Of a stretch of 64,000 nt of DNA, positions 33,585 to 43,231 are shown piece by piece. The notes under the pieces were generated by a model. The model did not search any database and was not told the origin of the DNA. It worked only from the letters and a program-made list of their open reading frames with translations. The stretch is from Marivirga lumbricoides. GTDB taxonomy: Bacteria > Bacteroidota > Bacteroidia > Cytophagales > Cyclobacteriaceae. Made by a program: the position numbers and the translations under genes. Position 1 is the stretch's first letter, and every line of letters starts with the position of its first letter. Location of the stretch: the NCBI RefSeq assembly GCF_014636295.1, contig NZ_BMEC01000001.1, positions 248,001 through 312,000 on the forward strand. The letters run 5' to 3'.

Positions 33585-35469
33585 AGCATTCACCTTAATT
33601 TTTCTGTCATTTTATTCTTTTAGTAAGCTTCTGGCTCAGACTGATGAAACTTATTTATTTCCCATTAATCCGGGCAACAAAAATTATCTGGCCGGCACTA
33701 TGGGAGAATTACGATCAAGTCATTTTCACGCGGGAATAGATATTAAAACAGGTGGACAGGAAGGATTACCGGTTTATGCTACCAAAAGAGGCTATATTTC
33801 AAGAATAAAAGTTTCCACCTCAGGTTATGGAAATGCTTTATATATGCTTCATCCTGATGGTAATACCTCCGTTTATGCCCACTTAAGGGAGTTTTCAGAT
33901 GAGATCGCCAAGTACGTGAGAGCTGCTCAGTACGAAAACAAAACCTATGAAATAGAATTGTTTCCTGATCCATATGAATTTGCCTTTCAAAGAGGTGATG
34001 TAATCGCTAAATCAGGGAATACTGGAGGTTCCACAGGACCCCATTTGCACTTTGAGATAAGAGATGAACAACAGCGCGTGCTCAACCCTTTGCATTATGG
34101 ATTTGATGAAATAAAAGATAATATTGCTCCAATTGCTCAAAGGTTAGCAGTGAGACCCATTAATATTAATTCGCGTGTAGAGAATCGTTTTGACAGAAAA
34201 GATTATTACCTCAGCAGATATGGAGTGAATTATGCTATCAATGATACAATAACTGCTTTTGGAAAAATTGGAATTGAGTTACTGGGGCATGACAAATTGG
34301 ATGGAGCAGCTAACCAAAATGGTATTAGTACCATTGAAGTTTTTGTGAATGATGAAAAATACCATTCGCAGATTATTGACGTAATGAGTTTTAGCTTAAT
34401 GCGTGACATTATCGTCCACTATCCTTATGATATAAAGGTGAATAAAGGTCGTACTTATCATAATTTATATGTTGATAACGGGAACAGGCTAAATTTCTAT
34501 GAAAGTAAAGCCAATAATGGCTATTTAAACATTGAAGCTGATAGCACTTATCATATTGAAATTAAAATGTATGATCCTTATGGCAATATAAGTACTGTTA
34601 CACTCAACATAAAAGGCAAAGCACCTGCAAAACAAATAAAGGAAAGAATAGACTTTGAGTTGGACAGAATAAGCTATCAGGTAGAGAAAAATATCTTAAA
34701 AGTGTTTACGAGAGAAAATTGTGAGGAAGATGCCAATAAGGAGCTTTCAATTTATATAAACGATAGCATTAAAACTGTTTTACCCGCATACTTTCTTAAC
34801 AACGTTGCGGTATATCTTTGGGACTTACATGAGGGTATACCTACTTCAGTTTTGTCCTGCAACAAAGGAGTAAATATATCAATCAATGCCAGAGCCATTC
34901 CGCACCAGGCCACTGTGATCAATGCAGAAAATTTCATAGTCAATTTTCCTCAGTCGGCCCTGTATGATACTATTTATGTTAGCACAGCCTACGAGGTGAG
35001 AACACAGGATTCACTGGAGGTTTTCTCTATTGAACCTGTAACAGTTCCTTTGAAAAGTAGTTTTTACGTGAGTGCTTCGCCTCAATTCTCACATTATCAG
35101 AAAGATAAAACTCATGTTTATCAAACGGATGATGCAGGTAACTTCTCCTTTGTTGGAGGTTCATGGTCCGGGGAGACTATTCAGTTTAATCATAGAAGCA
35201 TGGGTGAGTTTACATTGGTTACGGATGATACACCTCCAGTTATTAGACCTGCAACAGAAAAAAATTACTATTATATTAGCGATAATTTATCAGGCATAGC
35301 TTCTTACACTGCCAGCCTCAATGGAGAATGGATAATGATGAGGTATGAGCCTAAATTGAGATTAGTATGGATTGAGTGGCCGGAAGGGATGCAAAACAAA
35401 AGAGGCAATTTTGAATTAAAAGTGAAAGATAACGCAGGAAACGAAACAATTTATACAACTAAATTATAA
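33571..35469 (+). CDS. M23 family metallopeptidase (LytM-like)
   Basis: A 632-residue secreted protein with a signal peptide (FTLIFLSFYSFSKLLAQ, cleavage near residue 23). A LytM/M23 zinc peptidase domain lies at about residues 35-175: the H-x3-D ligand motif is SSHFHAGIDIKTGG (H53, D57) and the late HxH is GPHLHFEIRDEQQ. The remaining 450 residues are beta-rich and end in an Ig-like or sheet domain. It acts on cell-wall peptides or as an amidase activator in the periplasm. The TTG start overlaps the FAH gene; no ATG precedes the signal peptide. Confidence 0.92.
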   Translation: MKLNKAFTLIFLSFYSFSKLLAQTDETYLFPINPGNKNYLAGTMGELRSSHFHAGIDIKTGGQEGLPVYATKRGYISRIKVSTSGYGNALYMLHPDGNTSVYAHLREFSDEIAKYVRAAQYENKTYEIELFPDPYEFAFQRGDVIAKSGNTGGSTGPHLHFEIRDEQQRVLNPLHYGFDEIKDNIAPIAQRLAVRPININSRVENRFDRKDYYLSRYGVNYAINDTITAFGKIGIELLGHDKLDGAANQNGISTIEVFVNDEKYHSQIIDVMSFSLMRDIIVHYPYDIKVNKGRTYHNLYVDNGNRLNFYESKANNGYLNIEADSTYHIEIKMYDPYGNISTVTLNIKGKAPAKQIKERIDFELDRISYQVEKNILKVFTRENCEEDANKELSIYINDSIKTVLPAYFLNNVAVYLWDLHEGIPTSVLSCNKGVNISINARAIPHQATVINAENFIVNFPQSALYDTIYVSTAYEVRTQDSLEVFSIEPVTVPLKSSFYVSASPQFSHYQKDKTHVYQTDDAGNFSFVGGSWSGETIQFNHRSMGEFTLVTDDTPPVIRPATEKNYYYISDNLSGIASYTASLNGEWIMMRYEPKLRLVWIEWPEGMQNKRGNFELKVKDNAGNETIYTTKL

Positions 35470-35472
35470 GTA

Positions 35473-35922
35473 ATGAAACTAAAAGTAGGTGATAAAGCCC
35501 CTGATTTTAAAGCAAAGGATCAGGATGGAAACGAAATTTCTTTGAGTAATTTTAAAGGTAAGAAGGTAGTGATCTATTTCTACCCAAAAGACAATACTCC
35601 AGGCTGTACTGCTCAGGCTTGTAATTTAAGAGATAATTACGAAGCATTGCAAAATAAAGGTTATGTGGTGCTGGGAGTAAGTCAGGATAGTGAAAAATCA
35701 CACCAAAAATTCATTGAGAAACAAAAATTACCTTTTCCTCTCATTGCTGACACTGACCATACAGTGCATAACTTATACGGCACCTGGGGAGAAAAACAAA
35801 TGTATGGAAAAACCTATATGGGTACATTAAGAACTACCTTTGTTATTGATGAAGAAGGAAAAATCGAAGACATCATAGAGAAAGTAAAAACTAAAGATCA
35901 TACCGCACAAATTTTAAAATAA
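35473..35922 (+). CDS. bcp: Thioredoxin-dependent thiol peroxidase (peroxiredoxin Q/Bcp)
   Basis: A 149-residue peroxiredoxin of the Bcp/PrxQ class. The peroxidatic Cys is C45 in the motif FYPKDNTPGCTAQAC, with the second Cys at C50 (the five-residue spacing of PrxQ). It reduces hydrogen peroxide and organic hydroperoxides with thioredoxin as donor in the cytosol. It lies 3 bases after the M23 stop and 4 bases before the transketolase half, so all are likely on one transcript. Confidence 0.96.
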   Translation: MKLKVGDKAPDFKAKDQDGNEISLSNFKGKKVVIYFYPKDNTPGCTAQACNLRDNYEALQNKGYVVLGVSQDSEKSHQKFIEKQKLPFPLIADTDHTVHNLYGTWGEKQMYGKTYMGTLRTTFVIDEEGKIEDIIEKVKTKDHTAQILK

Positions 35923-35926
35923 ACTA

Positions 35927-36778
35927 ATGGCAAGTCAGGCAAATATTCAGGAGCTGGAAAAAATAGCTTCACAAGTAAGAAGAGATATTCTTAGAATGGT
36001 ACATGAAGTACAATCAGGCCACCCGGGAGGTTCCCTTGGTTGCACAGACTATTTTGTGGCACTCTATTTCCACATACTTAAGCACAAACCTCAATTCAAC
36101 ATGAATGGAGAAGGTGAAGACCTTTTCTTTTTATCTAATGGTCATATTTCACCTGTGTGGTACAGCACCCTTGCCAGAAGTGGTTATTTTGAACCTAAGG
36201 AACTTTCTACTTTCAGAAAAATTGATTCAAGGTTACAGGGACACCCCACTCCGGAAGAAGCGCTACCGGGCATCAGGATTGCTTCCGGCTCTTTAGGACA
36301 GGGCTTATCAGTATCAATAGGTGCTGCTCAAACTAAAAAGCTCAATGGTGACAATTCTATGGTTTATACCTTAATGGGAGATGGTGAGCTTCAGGAAGGT
36401 CAGATTTGGGAAGCCGCTATGTATGCACCACACCATAAAATTGATAACCTGATAGCCACAGTAGATTTCAACGGTCAGCAAATTGACGGTTCTACTGAAC
36501 AAGTAATGTCTTTGAGGGATCTAAGAGCAAAATGGCAGGCATTCGGTTGGGAAGTAATTGAAAGCAATGGTAACGACATGTCTGAAATAGTAAAAGCTTT
36601 GGAGCATGCTAAAAGCTTAACAGGCAAAGGAAAACCTGTAATCAATATAATGAAAACAGAAATGGGAGCTGGTGTTGATTTCATGATGGGATCACATAAA
36701 TGGCATGGTGTTGCTCCAAATGATGAGCAATTGACAGAAGCCTTAAGTCAACTGGAAGAAACGCTGGGAGACTATTAA
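35927..36778 (+). CDS. Transketolase, N-terminal subunit
   Basis: A 283-residue thiamine-pyrophosphate-binding half of a split transketolase. The TPP motif is GDGELQEGQIWEAAMYAPHH with N-motif TVDFNGQQIDG. The His region is GHPGGSLGCTDYFVALYFHIL, and the C-terminal SHKWHGVAPNDEQL is typical. With the C-terminal subunit (38258-39217) it would transfer two-carbon units in the pentose phosphate pathway. A terminator hairpin (36787-36822) and a vWA gene separate the halves. Confidence 0.93.
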   Translation: MASQANIQELEKIASQVRRDILRMVHEVQSGHPGGSLGCTDYFVALYFHILKHKPQFNMNGEGEDLFFLSNGHISPVWYSTLARSGYFEPKELSTFRKIDSRLQGHPTPEEALPGIRIASGSLGQGLSVSIGAAQTKKLNGDNSMVYTLMGDGELQEGQIWEAAMYAPHHKIDNLIATVDFNGQQIDGSTEQVMSLRDLRAKWQAFGWEVIESNGNDMSEIVKALEHAKSLTGKGKPVINIMKTEMGAGVDFMMGSHKWHGVAPNDEQLTEALSQLEETLGDY

Positions 36779-36786
36779 AACCAATA

Positions 36787-36822
36787 ATGCAGAAAGCTTC
36801 CTACATTAGCTTTCTGCATTTT
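36787..36822 (+). terminator. Hairpin terminator between the transketolase halves
   Basis: ATGCAGAAAGCT (36787-36798) / AGCTTTCTGCAT (36808-36819) is a perfect 12-bp stem followed by TTTTC. It lies 9 bases after the N-terminal half stop. The T-run is short, so it could be partial. Confidence 0.65.
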
Positions 36823-36861
36823 CATCCATACCTTCACTTTACTCACTACTACTGTTATTAG

Positions 36862-38247
36862 TTGAAATTTTTCCAATACACCATATTAAGCTTCCTCATC
36901 TTCTTTTCCGTCCATGCTATTGGACAAAAGGTAGAACAGAGTATACCCGAAAAAACGCGCGTACTATTTTTATTCGATGCTTCTGGTAGCATGTTGGCTC
37001 CATGGGAAAACACTTTAAGGATTAATGCAGCAAAGCAAATATTATCCGATCTGGTGGATTCTTTAAAAGTAAATAATAAAGTGGAATTAGCATTAAGAGC
37101 TTATGGGCATCAGTCACCGGCAAAAGAGCAGAATTGTAAAGATACCAGGTTGGAAATAGGCTTTTCCAAAGGTAACCATGATGCCATTATTAACAGGTTG
37201 AAATATATCTACCCTAAAGGAAATACTCCTATCTCCTATTCACTTTCCCAATCAGCTAATGATTTTCCTAAAGACGACAGCTACAGAAATATCATCATCA
37301 TCATAACGGACGGAATAGAATCATGCGATGGAGATCCGTGTGCTGTTTCTCTGGAATTACAGAAAAAAGACATTTTCCTTAAACCATTTATTATAGGGCT
37401 TGGAATGGAGGAGCAATTTGCCAAGGAGTTCGATTGTATGGGAAGGTACTTTAACGCCAAGAATATCAATGCTTTCAGAACGGTGCTAAACGGTATTCTT
37501 GCACAATCTCTAAATAAAACTACAGCCAGTGTGGAATTGCTGGATCAGAATGGACAACCTAAAGAAACAAATGTTAACGTTTCCTTTATCAACGATTTCA
37601 CGGGGTCTTCCGAATTTGATTTTATCCACTATAGAGATAAAAACGGACAGCCTGACACTGTTGAGGTGGATCCTGTACTAACCTACAATATATTGGTAAA
37701 CACCATTCCACCAGTGGTTAAAAATAATGTATTTCTTAGAGGGGGCACACATAATGTGATTAAAATAAAAAGCCCTCAGGGGGTGCTCAAAATTTCACAA
37801 GCTAATTCTTTTGAATATACCAAAGCAGTCACCGCACTTGTAAGGGTAGCAGGCAAAAATGAAATTATTCATACCCAGGATGTGCAAAGCAGCGAGTCCT
37901 ACTTAATTGGTACTTACAACCTCGAAGTTTTAACTTTACCCCGCACTTACATCAATAATGTAACTGTAAACCAGGGAAAAACCAACGAGATTTCGATTCC
38001 AGCACCAGGACGATTGAACCTTATTTTTAGTAGCAAGGGAATAGGTAGCTTATATGTTATTGAAGATGATGGCAGACAAAAATGGATTAAAAATATTGAT
38101 TCATCCGGGGGGCAGGCCAGCTTTGGCATTCAGCCGGGAAATTATAAATATGTATTCCGCTCAGACAAAGCTTTAGGAAGCAAATACACGCAAATAAAAG
38201 AATTTACAGTAAAATCAGGTACAACAGCAAACATTAGGATTTATTAA
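36862..38247 (+). CDS. von Willebrand factor A domain protein, secreted
   Basis: A 461-residue protein with a signal peptide (residues 1 to about 21, ending HAIGQ) and an N-terminal vWA domain (about residues 30-215). The MIDAS motif is complete: LFLFDASGSM (DxSxS), then T in KGNTPIS, and ITDGIESCDGDPC (D). The C-terminal half (about 220-461) is beta-rich and unassigned (FGIQPGNYKYVFRSDKA, then VKSGTTANIRIY). vWA/MIDAS proteins bind ligands through a divalent metal. The start is TTG (36862). It is placed between the two transketolase genes, 10 bases before the second; I know no functional link. Confidence 0.87.
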   Translation: MKFFQYTILSFLIFFSVHAIGQKVEQSIPEKTRVLFLFDASGSMLAPWENTLRINAAKQILSDLVDSLKVNNKVELALRAYGHQSPAKEQNCKDTRLEIGFSKGNHDAIINRLKYIYPKGNTPISYSLSQSANDFPKDDSYRNIIIIITDGIESCDGDPCAVSLELQKKDIFLKPFIIGLGMEEQFAKEFDCMGRYFNAKNINAFRTVLNGILAQSLNKTTASVELLDQNGQPKETNVNVSFINDFTGSSEFDFIHYRDKNGQPDTVEVDPVLTYNILVNTIPPVVKNNVFLRGGTHNVIKIKSPQGVLKISQANSFEYTKAVTALVRVAGKNEIIHTQDVQSSESYLIGTYNLEVLTLPRTYINNVTVNQGKTNEISIPAPGRLNLIFSSKGIGSLYVIEDDGRQKWIKNIDSSGGQASFGIQPGNYKYVFRSDKALGSKYTQIKEFTVKSGTTANIRIY

Positions 38248-38257
38248 AATAAGCAGA

Positions 38258-39217
38258 ATGGCAAATACTAAATTTACTTACACAGAAAAAAAAGATACCC
38301 GCTCAGGATTTGGTGATGGACTACTAGAAGCCGCGAAGAAAAATGATCAGATTGTAGGACTATGTGCCGACCTTATCGGTTCATTAAAAATGGGGGCATT
38401 TCAGAAAGAATTTCCTTCAAGGTTTTTCCAGACAGGAATTGCTGAAGCCAACATGATGGGAATAGCAGCCGGTATGACCATTGGTGGTAAAATTCCTTAT
38501 ACAGGTACCTTTGCTAACTTTTCAACAGGAAGGGTTTATGACCAAATCAGACAATCCATTGCTTATTCAGAAAAGAATGTAAAGATATGCGCATCCCATG
38601 CAGGGCTTACTTTAGGTGAAGATGGTGCTACCCACCAGATTCTGGAAGATATTGGCATGATGCGTATGTTACCTCACATGACGGTAATAAATCCTTGTGA
38701 TTATAATCAGACAAAAGCTGCTACAATGGCTATTGCTGATCATGTAGGGCCTGTTTACCTTCGTTTTGGTAGACCCGTAGTGCCTATTTTCACAGATCCA
38801 AACCAGAAGTTTGAAATAGGCAAAGCGATCACTATGATTGAAGGAACTGATGTTACTATTTTTGCTACCGGGCATTTGGTATGGGAAGCCGTTGAAGCAG
38901 AGGCTATTTTGAGAGAAAAGGGGATTAGTGTGGAGTTAATTAATATACACACCATCAAACCTTTAGATGAAGAAGCTATCTTAAAATCAGTAGCTAAAAC
39001 CAAGTGTGTAGTTACTGCTGAAGAACACCAGAGAAATGGTGGTTTAGGAGATGCTGTAGCACAGGTTTTAAGCCAAAATCAACCTGCTCCTCAGGAGTAT
39101 ATAGCTGTAAACGATCAGTTTGGAGAAAGTGGTAAACCAGCTGAATTAATGGTGAAATATGGTTTAGATGCCAAAAACATTGTGGCTGCAGTAGAAAAAG
39201 TAATCAAAAGAAAGTAA
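38258..39217 (+). CDS. Transketolase, C-terminal subunit
   Basis: A 319-residue pyrimidine-binding half plus C-terminal domain. Marks are SRFFQTGIAEANMMGIAAGM (catalytic Glu region), GLTLGEDGATHQILEDIG (the usual H-x-x-E-D loop), VTIFATGHLVWEAVEAE and ITAEEHQ-like TAEEHQRNGGLGDA. It completes transketolase with the gene at 35927. A strong terminator follows. The start is the ATG at 38258, 10 bases after the vWA stop. Confidence 0.93.
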   Translation: MANTKFTYTEKKDTRSGFGDGLLEAAKKNDQIVGLCADLIGSLKMGAFQKEFPSRFFQTGIAEANMMGIAAGMTIGGKIPYTGTFANFSTGRVYDQIRQSIAYSEKNVKICASHAGLTLGEDGATHQILEDIGMMRMLPHMTVINPCDYNQTKAATMAIADHVGPVYLRFGRPVVPIFTDPNQKFEIGKAITMIEGTDVTIFATGHLVWEAVEAEAILREKGISVELINIHTIKPLDEEAILKSVAKTKCVVTAEEHQRNGGLGDAVAQVLSQNQPAPQEYIAVNDQFGESGKPAELMVKYGLDAKNIVAAVEKVIKRK

Positions 39218-39235
39218 ATTATTAATTACCCATCA

Positions 39236-39277
39236 GGCAAAGCATCTACTACTCTCAATGCTTTGCCTTTTTTATTT
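39236..39277 (+). terminator. Rho-independent terminator after transketolase C-subunit
   Basis: GGCAAAGCAT (39236-39245) / ATGCTTTGCC (39258-39267) with a 12-base loop, followed by TTTTTTATTTT. A strong, classical terminator. Confidence 0.88.
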
Positions 39278-39285
39278 TACGACTT

Positions 39286-39582
39286 ATGATAATCCGAGTA
39301 GTACGAATGACATTTCAGGAAGATAGAGTTAATGACTTCCTTGCGCTATTTGATGAATACAAAGAAGCTATCAGGAACCAGCCGGGTTGCACCCACCTGG
39401 AACTGTGGAAAGATATACATCAGCCGAACAGCTATTCCACCTTTAGCCACTGGAACACAGAAGAAGATTTAAATAATTATCGGTACTCTGAGACTTTCGG
39501 TAAAGTATGGCCAGCAACAAAAGTATTGTTTAGCGACAAGCCGGTTGCGTACTCTCATGAGCAGGTTGTAAAAATATCTTAG
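39286..39582 (+). CDS. Antibiotic biosynthesis monooxygenase (ABM) family protein
   Basis: A 98-residue small ferredoxin-like dimeric protein of the ABM type. The N-terminal strand IIRVVRMTFQEDRVNDFLAL, the central GCTHLELWKDIHQPNSYSTF and FSHWNTEEDLNNYRYSE are typical. Members range from quinone-forming monooxygenases to heme-degrading or signalling proteins, so the exact job is open. It begins after a strong terminator and so has its own promoter; it ends 7 bases from the convergent GH92 gene. Confidence 0.88.
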   Translation: MIIRVVRMTFQEDRVNDFLALFDEYKEAIRNQPGCTHLELWKDIHQPNSYSTFSHWNTEEDLNNYRYSETFGKVWPATKVLFSDKPVAYSHEQVVKIS

Positions 39583-39589
39583 TTCTAAG

Positions 39590-41779
39590 TTATTCGGTTA
39601 CTAACTCTACTTTCCCACCTTCACTGAATAATTGATGAGTAACAAAGTACCCACTAAGTTCTTCATCATCTACCCTGATGCCTTTTAATTCACGGCCTTT
39701 TTCAGGATTGATAACGATTAATTCTTTCCCTGCACCTATATCCCATTTTACTTCATCAAAAAGAGGCACTGTTACAAGATATTTATCATCAGCCGGTGAA
39801 AAAGGGTACAATCCTAATGCACTAAATACATACCAGGATGACATTTCCCCTGCGTCATCCATGCCGGGAAGTGACAAGCCATACTCCCCTACTCCATAAT
39901 AGTTGTTTAATATGCTGTCAATGATTTGCTGAGATTTCTCAGGTTTGTCAATGAAATAATAAGAAAAAGGAGCTTCATGATCCGGTTGGTTGCCCACGCA
40001 ATACTGACCTATAAAACTTGAGACATTTCTGGCAATATGATTAGGATTCCAGGGAGTGGTAAATAAAGAATCCAACTTACTTTCAAAAGCACTTACTCCT
40101 CCATACAGTTTAATCAACCCTTCCATGTTATGTGGTACAAAGAAGGAAAGCTGCCAGGCATTGGCTTCCCTGAACATGTATTCATAATAAGGATACTGTG
40201 GATCGAAATTCTTTACCCATTCCCCAGTTTCCAACTTACCTCTCATAAATTTAGACTCCGGATCGAAAACATTTCTGTAGTTTTCAGATCTGCTCATCAG
40301 CTTTTCATAGTTCCCGGTATCCTCCAGCATTTTAGCTATTTGAGCAAGAGAATAATCATCATAAGCATATTCAAGCGTTTTAGATACCCCTGCTTTGGCC
40401 TTTGTTTCCACATGAGGCCTATCAATTTCAGGGGTAGCAATGTATCCGTGGTCAATGTACTCAGTAATGTGAGGCCTGGTACCACCTTCCACATTGGCAT
40501 TTCGCAGTAGCAACTCATAAACTTTGCTCAGATCAAAATCTTTAATCCCTCTTTTGTAAGCACCTGCAATAAAAGGAACAGCATGGTCTCCATGGAAAAA
40601 TGTAGGGATAAAACCTGTTTTCTCTCCTATATCCTGCAAAGAGCGAATGACATCATTAGTGACTTCAGGAGCCAATAATGTAAGAAGCACCAGTTTGTTT
40701 CGGTAAGTATCCCACAATGAGGGTTTAGTGTAATAGTTAAAATCCGCTTTTACCACTTCTCCTTTTACATCCTTAAATTCACCATTGCTATCACTTCTTA
40801 ATGCAGGCCACAAAAAAGCACGGTACAAAGAAGAATATAACATTTCTGTCTGCTTCTCAGTACCTCCTTTCACCTGCACTTTAGAAAGTAAGGCTTCCCA
40901 AGTCTTTTCAGCTTCCTCTTTCACTTCATCAAAAGAGCGAGAAGCTATTTCATTCGATAAATTTAATCTGGCATTTTCAATGCTGACAAATGATAAGCCT
41001 ATTCTCATTTCAACCACTTCCTTATCAGTATTTTTAAGATGTAATAAGGCATAACCCCGCTCTTCTCCCTGATCTTGAACTTCCAAATCTTCAATTCCCT
41101 CATTCAAAGTGGCATAAAAATGAATTATCTGTTCACCATTTCTTTGAAATCCCTTAACTGCATAATCTCCTTCCTTTTCAATATGCCAATCTGAGACAGG
41201 GTTGTTTGCATTGCCGAGGTCAAATAGAATCTGCCTATTTTTAAGATTAGCATATTTATATTGGTGATAACCTGCTCTTAAGGAAGAGGTCAGCTTTACC
41301 TCCACCTCATAATCATCCAGAAATACTTGGTAAAATCCCGGATGAGCATTTTCATTTTCATGAGAAAAACGGGAACCTAATTCGCCTTTACTGAAATTAC
41401 CGGAAACAGGTAATACAGGAATGTTACAATAGTTCCAGTGCCCTTTATTGGTGTGAGTAAAGCCTAAAATTACACTATCCTCATACTGGTAGCCTGCACC
41501 TGTTCCATATTTAGTAATAGGGCTTAGCTGCACCATTGCATTGGGCAAAGAGACTCCTGGATAGGTGAGTCCGGCCCATACACGCCAGCCCGCCGGAGGT
41601 GTATAACCTATGAATTTCGGATCAGTAAGTGGGGCAGTTCCTATAAAAGGATTAACATACTGAATAAGCCTGGTTGGACCTGCCTTTTCTTTATTTTCTA
41701 CTTCATCTGATTTAACTCCTGAGCAGCAGAAAAGTATTGCAAGCACAAAAAATAGAGGAATAGTTTTAAGGATATGCAT
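39590..41779 (-). CDS. GH92 family alpha-mannosidase-like lipoprotein (GH92-C)
   Basis: A 729-residue GH92 protein with lipoprotein signal MHILKTIPLFFVLAILFCC. I chose the ATG at 41779, since the first 11 residues of the longer frame from 41812 (MDLIQSEIHNE) precede the signal peptide. The family start VNPFIGT, VSLPNAMVQLSP and GFTHTNKGH are present. The C-terminal signature reads GMDDAGEMSSWYVFSALGLYP and the acid region reads REANAWQLSFFVPHN, both different from the other two GH92 proteins here. GH92 enzymes are Ca-dependent exo-alpha-mannosidases. It is the last gene of the operon from 48951. Confidence 0.9.
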   Translation of the reverse strand: MHILKTIPLFFVLAILFCCSGVKSDEVENKEKAGPTRLIQYVNPFIGTAPLTDPKFIGYTPPAGWRVWAGLTYPGVSLPNAMVQLSPITKYGTGAGYQYEDSVILGFTHTNKGHWNYCNIPVLPVSGNFSKGELGSRFSHENENAHPGFYQVFLDDYEVEVKLTSSLRAGYHQYKYANLKNRQILFDLGNANNPVSDWHIEKEGDYAVKGFQRNGEQIIHFYATLNEGIEDLEVQDQGEERGYALLHLKNTDKEVVEMRIGLSFVSIENARLNLSNEIASRSFDEVKEEAEKTWEALLSKVQVKGGTEKQTEMLYSSLYRAFLWPALRSDSNGEFKDVKGEVVKADFNYYTKPSLWDTYRNKLVLLTLLAPEVTNDVIRSLQDIGEKTGFIPTFFHGDHAVPFIAGAYKRGIKDFDLSKVYELLLRNANVEGGTRPHITEYIDHGYIATPEIDRPHVETKAKAGVSKTLEYAYDDYSLAQIAKMLEDTGNYEKLMSRSENYRNVFDPESKFMRGKLETGEWVKNFDPQYPYYEYMFREANAWQLSFFVPHNMEGLIKLYGGVSAFESKLDSLFTTPWNPNHIARNVSSFIGQYCVGNQPDHEAPFSYYFIDKPEKSQQIIDSILNNYYGVGEYGLSLPGMDDAGEMSSWYVFSALGLYPFSPADDKYLVTVPLFDEVKWDIGAGKELIVINPEKGRELKGIRVDDEELSGYFVTHQLFSEGGKVELVTE

Positions 41780-41846
41780 TTCATTATGTATTTCCGATTG
41801 AATTAAATCCAACTCAGGTGGATGGATTGATCTCCATCTTCTTTAA

Positions 41847-43187
41847 TTACTGAGATATACTTTCTTTACTTGCCTTCATTAGTTTAGAATGCTTTCTCTG
41901 GCTTAAAGAGGCATAAAAAAAGATATAAGCATAGCATAAGATCACTAATAGAAAGGCTATGTAAAAGCTAAACTGATCTGTTAAGTATCCATAGGCAGGA
42001 GGAATAATGGCCCCCCCCACAATCATTGTACACAAAACACCTGATCCCTGAGGCTTATCATCTCCTAAACCATCAAGTGCCAGACTAAAAATGGTAGGAA
42101 ACATGATGGAATTAAAGAAACCAACTGCAATTACTGACCACATGGCTATTAATCCTGCTGAAGCCCCGGAGACTAATATCATGCCGATAGCTCCTAAAGC
42201 AAAAAGAGTGAGCACTTTGGCGGGAGGTAAAATACTGGTTAAGTAAGACCCGATAAATCTACCGACCATTGCCCCCATCCAATAAAAAGTAACAAAAACG
42301 CCTACCACAGCCATGTCCTCTGAAATGCTTATATCTTTGCTAAGAATCCAGGTAGCGATGTTATTCATCAATGGCGTTTGCCTTACCACTTCAGCCAGAT
42401 TCAGACTTAAAAAGTAATTTACCATATAGCTTCCCAGGCTGACCTCTGCACCTACATAACAAAAAATAGCTATAGCTCCTAAAATAAGGTTTGAATTTTT
42501 AAGTACTTTTCTGTAGTCGTTAGAGGCCGCTGTATCTCCTATTTTTGGCAGCTGTACAAACACGAAGAATAATGCTATCACTGCAATAAATCCTGCAATG
42601 GCAAGAAAGGGAGTTTGTACGGCTGCAGCTTCTGCAATGTAATAGGATTGCTTTGCCTGTTCATTCAAAGTTTCTATTTCAGCAGAAGTCATCACTTTAT
42701 CTTGCAATATGAATAAAGCACCCATTGCAGGGGCAATTGAAGTACCTAAGGAATTAAATGCCTGAGATAAGTTGAGTCTGCTGGATGCTGTTTTGGCCGG
42801 CCCTAAAATAGTTACATATGGGTTTGCCGCTACCTGAAGAATGGTTATACCTGCTGCCAGGGTAAAATACCCAAACATAAATAACCCGAATTCCCTGTAA
42901 GATGCTGCAGGATAAAATAGTAAACAACCTAAAGCCATTGTTGTTAACCCCAGAATGATGCCTTTTTTATATCCTATTTTTGAAAGGATATAGCCTGCAG
43001 GAATAGAGAAAAGAAAGTAAGCTCCAAAAAAAGCAAACTGAACCATTCCAGCTTCAAAATAACTTAATGTGAATACTTCCTTAAGTCGGGGTATCAGTGA
43101 ATCCACCAATACCGTAATAAACCCCCACAGAAAGAAAAGGATAGTTAAAAAGATAAATGCAGTACGGTACGATTTTCTTTGGTTCAT
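41847..43187 (-). CDS. Sugar MFS transporter, FucP/GluP type
   Basis: A 446-residue major facilitator of the fucose/glucose-galactose permease family, with about twelve hydrophobic helices. Family marks are FFLWGFITVLVDSLIPRLKE (residues about 18-37), FFGAYFLFSIPAGYILSKIG, QVAANPYVTILGP and NLSQAFNSLG. It carries a monosaccharide with H+ into the cytosol. Position between GH92 genes makes mannose the natural guess, although fucose, glucose and galactose are known substrates of the family. 67 bases upstream of the GH92-C start and 44 bases after GH92-B. Confidence 0.92.
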   Translation of the reverse strand: MNQRKSYRTAFIFLTILFFLWGFITVLVDSLIPRLKEVFTLSYFEAGMVQFAFFGAYFLFSIPAGYILSKIGYKKGIILGLTTMALGCLLFYPAASYREFGLFMFGYFTLAAGITILQVAANPYVTILGPAKTASSRLNLSQAFNSLGTSIAPAMGALFILQDKVMTSAEIETLNEQAKQSYYIAEAAAVQTPFLAIAGFIAVIALFFVFVQLPKIGDTAASNDYRKVLKNSNLILGAIAIFCYVGAEVSLGSYMVNYFLSLNLAEVVRQTPLMNNIATWILSKDISISEDMAVVGVFVTFYWMGAMVGRFIGSYLTSILPPAKVLTLFALGAIGMILVSGASAGLIAMWSVIAVGFFNSIMFPTIFSLALDGLGDDKPQGSGVLCTMIVGGAIIPPAYGYLTDQFSFYIAFLLVILCYAYIFFYASLSQRKHSKLMKASKESISQ

Positions 43188-43231
43188 AAATTTATTACTG
43201 AGAAAAGGTGAAACAAGCTAGCACCCGGCTC

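Noticed and set aside
35927-39217. Transketolase as a broken gene (frameshift)
   Set aside because: The halves are complete at both ends, each with start, stop and domain boundary, separated by another gene; this is the known two-subunit form.
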